Source: Chloroflexota bacterium
GTDB lineage: Bacteria > Chloroflexota > Dehalococcoidia > Plut-88900
NCBI GenBank assembly: GCA_022566235.1
Contig: JADFJI010000178.1
Location: forward strand, 1-5,419
DNA length: 5,419 bases
Direction: 5' to 3'
This document shows, piece after piece, positions 4,791-5,419 of the stretch; position 1 is the first letter of the stretch, and the number at the start of each line of letters is the position of its first letter. Position numbers and translations under genes: made by a program. The notes under the pieces were generated by a model. The model saw only the letters and a list, made by a program, of their open reading frames with translations, searched no databases and was not told where the DNA came from.

Positions 4791-5147
4791 TTAATCCTTC
4801 GGCTTACCCCAGATGATCACCAGCTTTAACGGCTTTTCCCCGGCGTTGCGAAAGCCGTGGTCGATTCCGGGCGGCACCATGACTGCGTCTCCGGCGGCCA
4901 CGGGTACGTCCTTACCATCTATCCACATAACGCCCTGTCCCTCCAGGAAGTAGTAGATCTCTTCCAGGGCGTCATCGCCCTGGTGGGTATGGCTGCCCTC
5001 GCTGACCCCCGGGTCCAGCTCCCACAGCTGGAACTTAATGGGAAGCCGGCTTACCTCATCGAAAAACCCCCGTGTCTTTATGCTTCCCTCGCCCTCGTGG
5101 ATTGGGCGAGACCTGACCTCATCCGAGTCCTTCTCTTTCCAGTACAT
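4791..5147 (-). CDS. Cupin-domain protein
   Basis: A small single-domain cupin of 118 residues. The frame extends two codons further to an ATG at 5153, but AGGAG (5158-5154) directly touches that ATG, while it is six bases from the ATG at 5147, so the latter is preferred. Numbering from 5147: motif 1 is G51-S-H53-T-H55 with E62/E63 and GQG, and motif 2 is G86-D-A-V-M-V-P-P-G-I-D-H97-G-F-R-N101. H53, H55, E63 and H97 form the usual metal-binding set (Fe, Mn or similar). The gap between H55 and the glutamate is longer than the classical three or four residues. Small cupins of this type may be dioxygenases, isomerases or binding proteins; this one cannot be assigned. It lies 60 bases after the upstream partial gene and is probably cotranscribed with it. 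Confidence 0.9.
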   Translation of the reverse strand: MYWKEKDSDEVRSRPIHEGEGSIKTRGFFDEVSRLPIKFQLWELDPGVSEGSHTHQGDDALEEIYYFLEGQGVMWIDGKDVPVAAGDAVMVPPGIDHGFRNAGEKPLKLVIIWGKPKD

Positions 5148-5153
5148 GTCCAT

Positions 5154-5158
5154 CTCCT
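5154..5158 (-). promoter_or_regulatory. Shine-Dalgarno AGGAG that decides the cupin start
   Basis: The minus strand reads AAAAGGAGATGGACATG. AGGAG sits six bases before the second ATG (5147) and none before the first (5153). The spacing favours initiation at 5147. Confidence 0.75.
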
Positions 5159-5207
5159 TTTCACAAGGTCGGTTGTGTTCGAACTCGGCTTTTATCCCCC
5201 AGGCATC

Positions 5208-5419
5208 TTATAGCCTGCGGGGCCTGATGACCCACTCGTAGCACGGGTCACCTGCCGTGAGGGCCGAGGTCATGTCGATGGTGAGGTCGGGGTTGATGAT
5301 CTCTAGTAATACCCTCCAGCCCTGAAGGAACGCCTCGTCTATCTCCACGGGCCACCGATGATCGGGAGGGAAGAGGCGTGGGTTTCGCTCCTTCTGACGT
5401 ACTATGTACCTGTCCCCGG
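5208..5419 (-). CDS. C-terminal 69 residues of an unidentified protein, possibly ATC hydrolase-like (continues beyond right edge)
   Basis: The frame enters from the right edge and ends with TAA (5208-5210). It encodes a charged N-terminal part (RYIVRQKERNP), then FLQGWRVLLEIINPDLTID and MTSALTAGDPCYEWVIRPRR. The ending 'NPDL…x-A-GD-x-C-x-E/F-x-hydrophobic' resembles the C-terminus of ATC hydrolase-family proteins, including KTRGDKVCNFRF of the gene at 1795-2877. A two-substrate relative or a 4-vinyl-reductase-like domain cannot be excluded from this fragment. The codon use is GC-biased and consistent over its whole length, and the frame has no internal stop, so it is a real gene. It precedes the cupin on the same strand by 60 bases, suggesting an operon. 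Confidence 0.75.
   Translation of the reverse strand, partial: GDRYIVRQKERNPRLFPPDHRWPVEIDEAFLQGWRVLLEIINPDLTIDMTSALTAGDPCYEWVIRPRRL

Overview
The window looks like a chromosomal stretch of a GC-rich bacterium. The mix of gene families points to Chloroflexota (Dehalococcoidia/SAR202-like): a paired MaoC-type hot-dog dehydratase, two genes resembling L-2-amino-thiazoline-4-carboxylate (ATC) hydrolases, a DM13 lipoprotein, a short 7Fe-type ferredoxin and a tiny CPNCG zinc-ribbon protein. This placement is inference from remembered family distribution and has not been tested. No rRNA, tRNA, CRISPR array, transposase or phage gene is visible.

Left part (1-808). On the minus strand, the C-terminal end of an ASPIC/UnbV-domain protein reads off the left edge. 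Its recognisable homology stops at the start codon of a complete plus-strand ferredoxin (203-454), so the upstream part of that gene is missing here. A symmetric 10-bp hairpin (482-505) separates the ferredoxin from a convergent 50-residue zinc-ribbon gene (532-684, minus). A 124-bp divergent spacer follows.

Centre (809-2877). Two 147-residue hot-dog subunits, overlapping by ATGA, form a translationally coupled pair that should make a heteromeric enoyl-CoA hydratase/3-hydroxyacyl dehydratase. Convergent to it is a 360-residue protein whose C-terminal half matches the ATC hydrolase family. Its N-terminal half looks like a diverged copy of the same domain with no cysteines.

Right part (2878-5419). 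All genes here are on the minus strand. A lipoprotein of 426 residues (3206-4486) carries a signal peptide with lipobox, a Pro/Thr-rich linker, four 34-residue TPRs and a DM13 domain. A cupin (4791-5147) and the last 69 residues of a gene entering from the right edge (5208-5419) probably form one transcription unit. The two gene-free stretches (2878-3205 and 4487-4790) hold mainly inverted repeats and one possible 40-residue ORF.

Functionally, the ferredoxin, acyl-CoA hydratase pair and ATC-hydrolase/cupin genes suggest a catabolic accessory region with redox carriers and small-molecule hydrolysis. Nothing in the sequence ties them into one pathway. The most unusual items are the ASPIC/ferredoxin junction, the two-domain ATC hydrolase-like protein, and the TPR-DM13 lipoprotein with a glycine where the family usually has aspartate.
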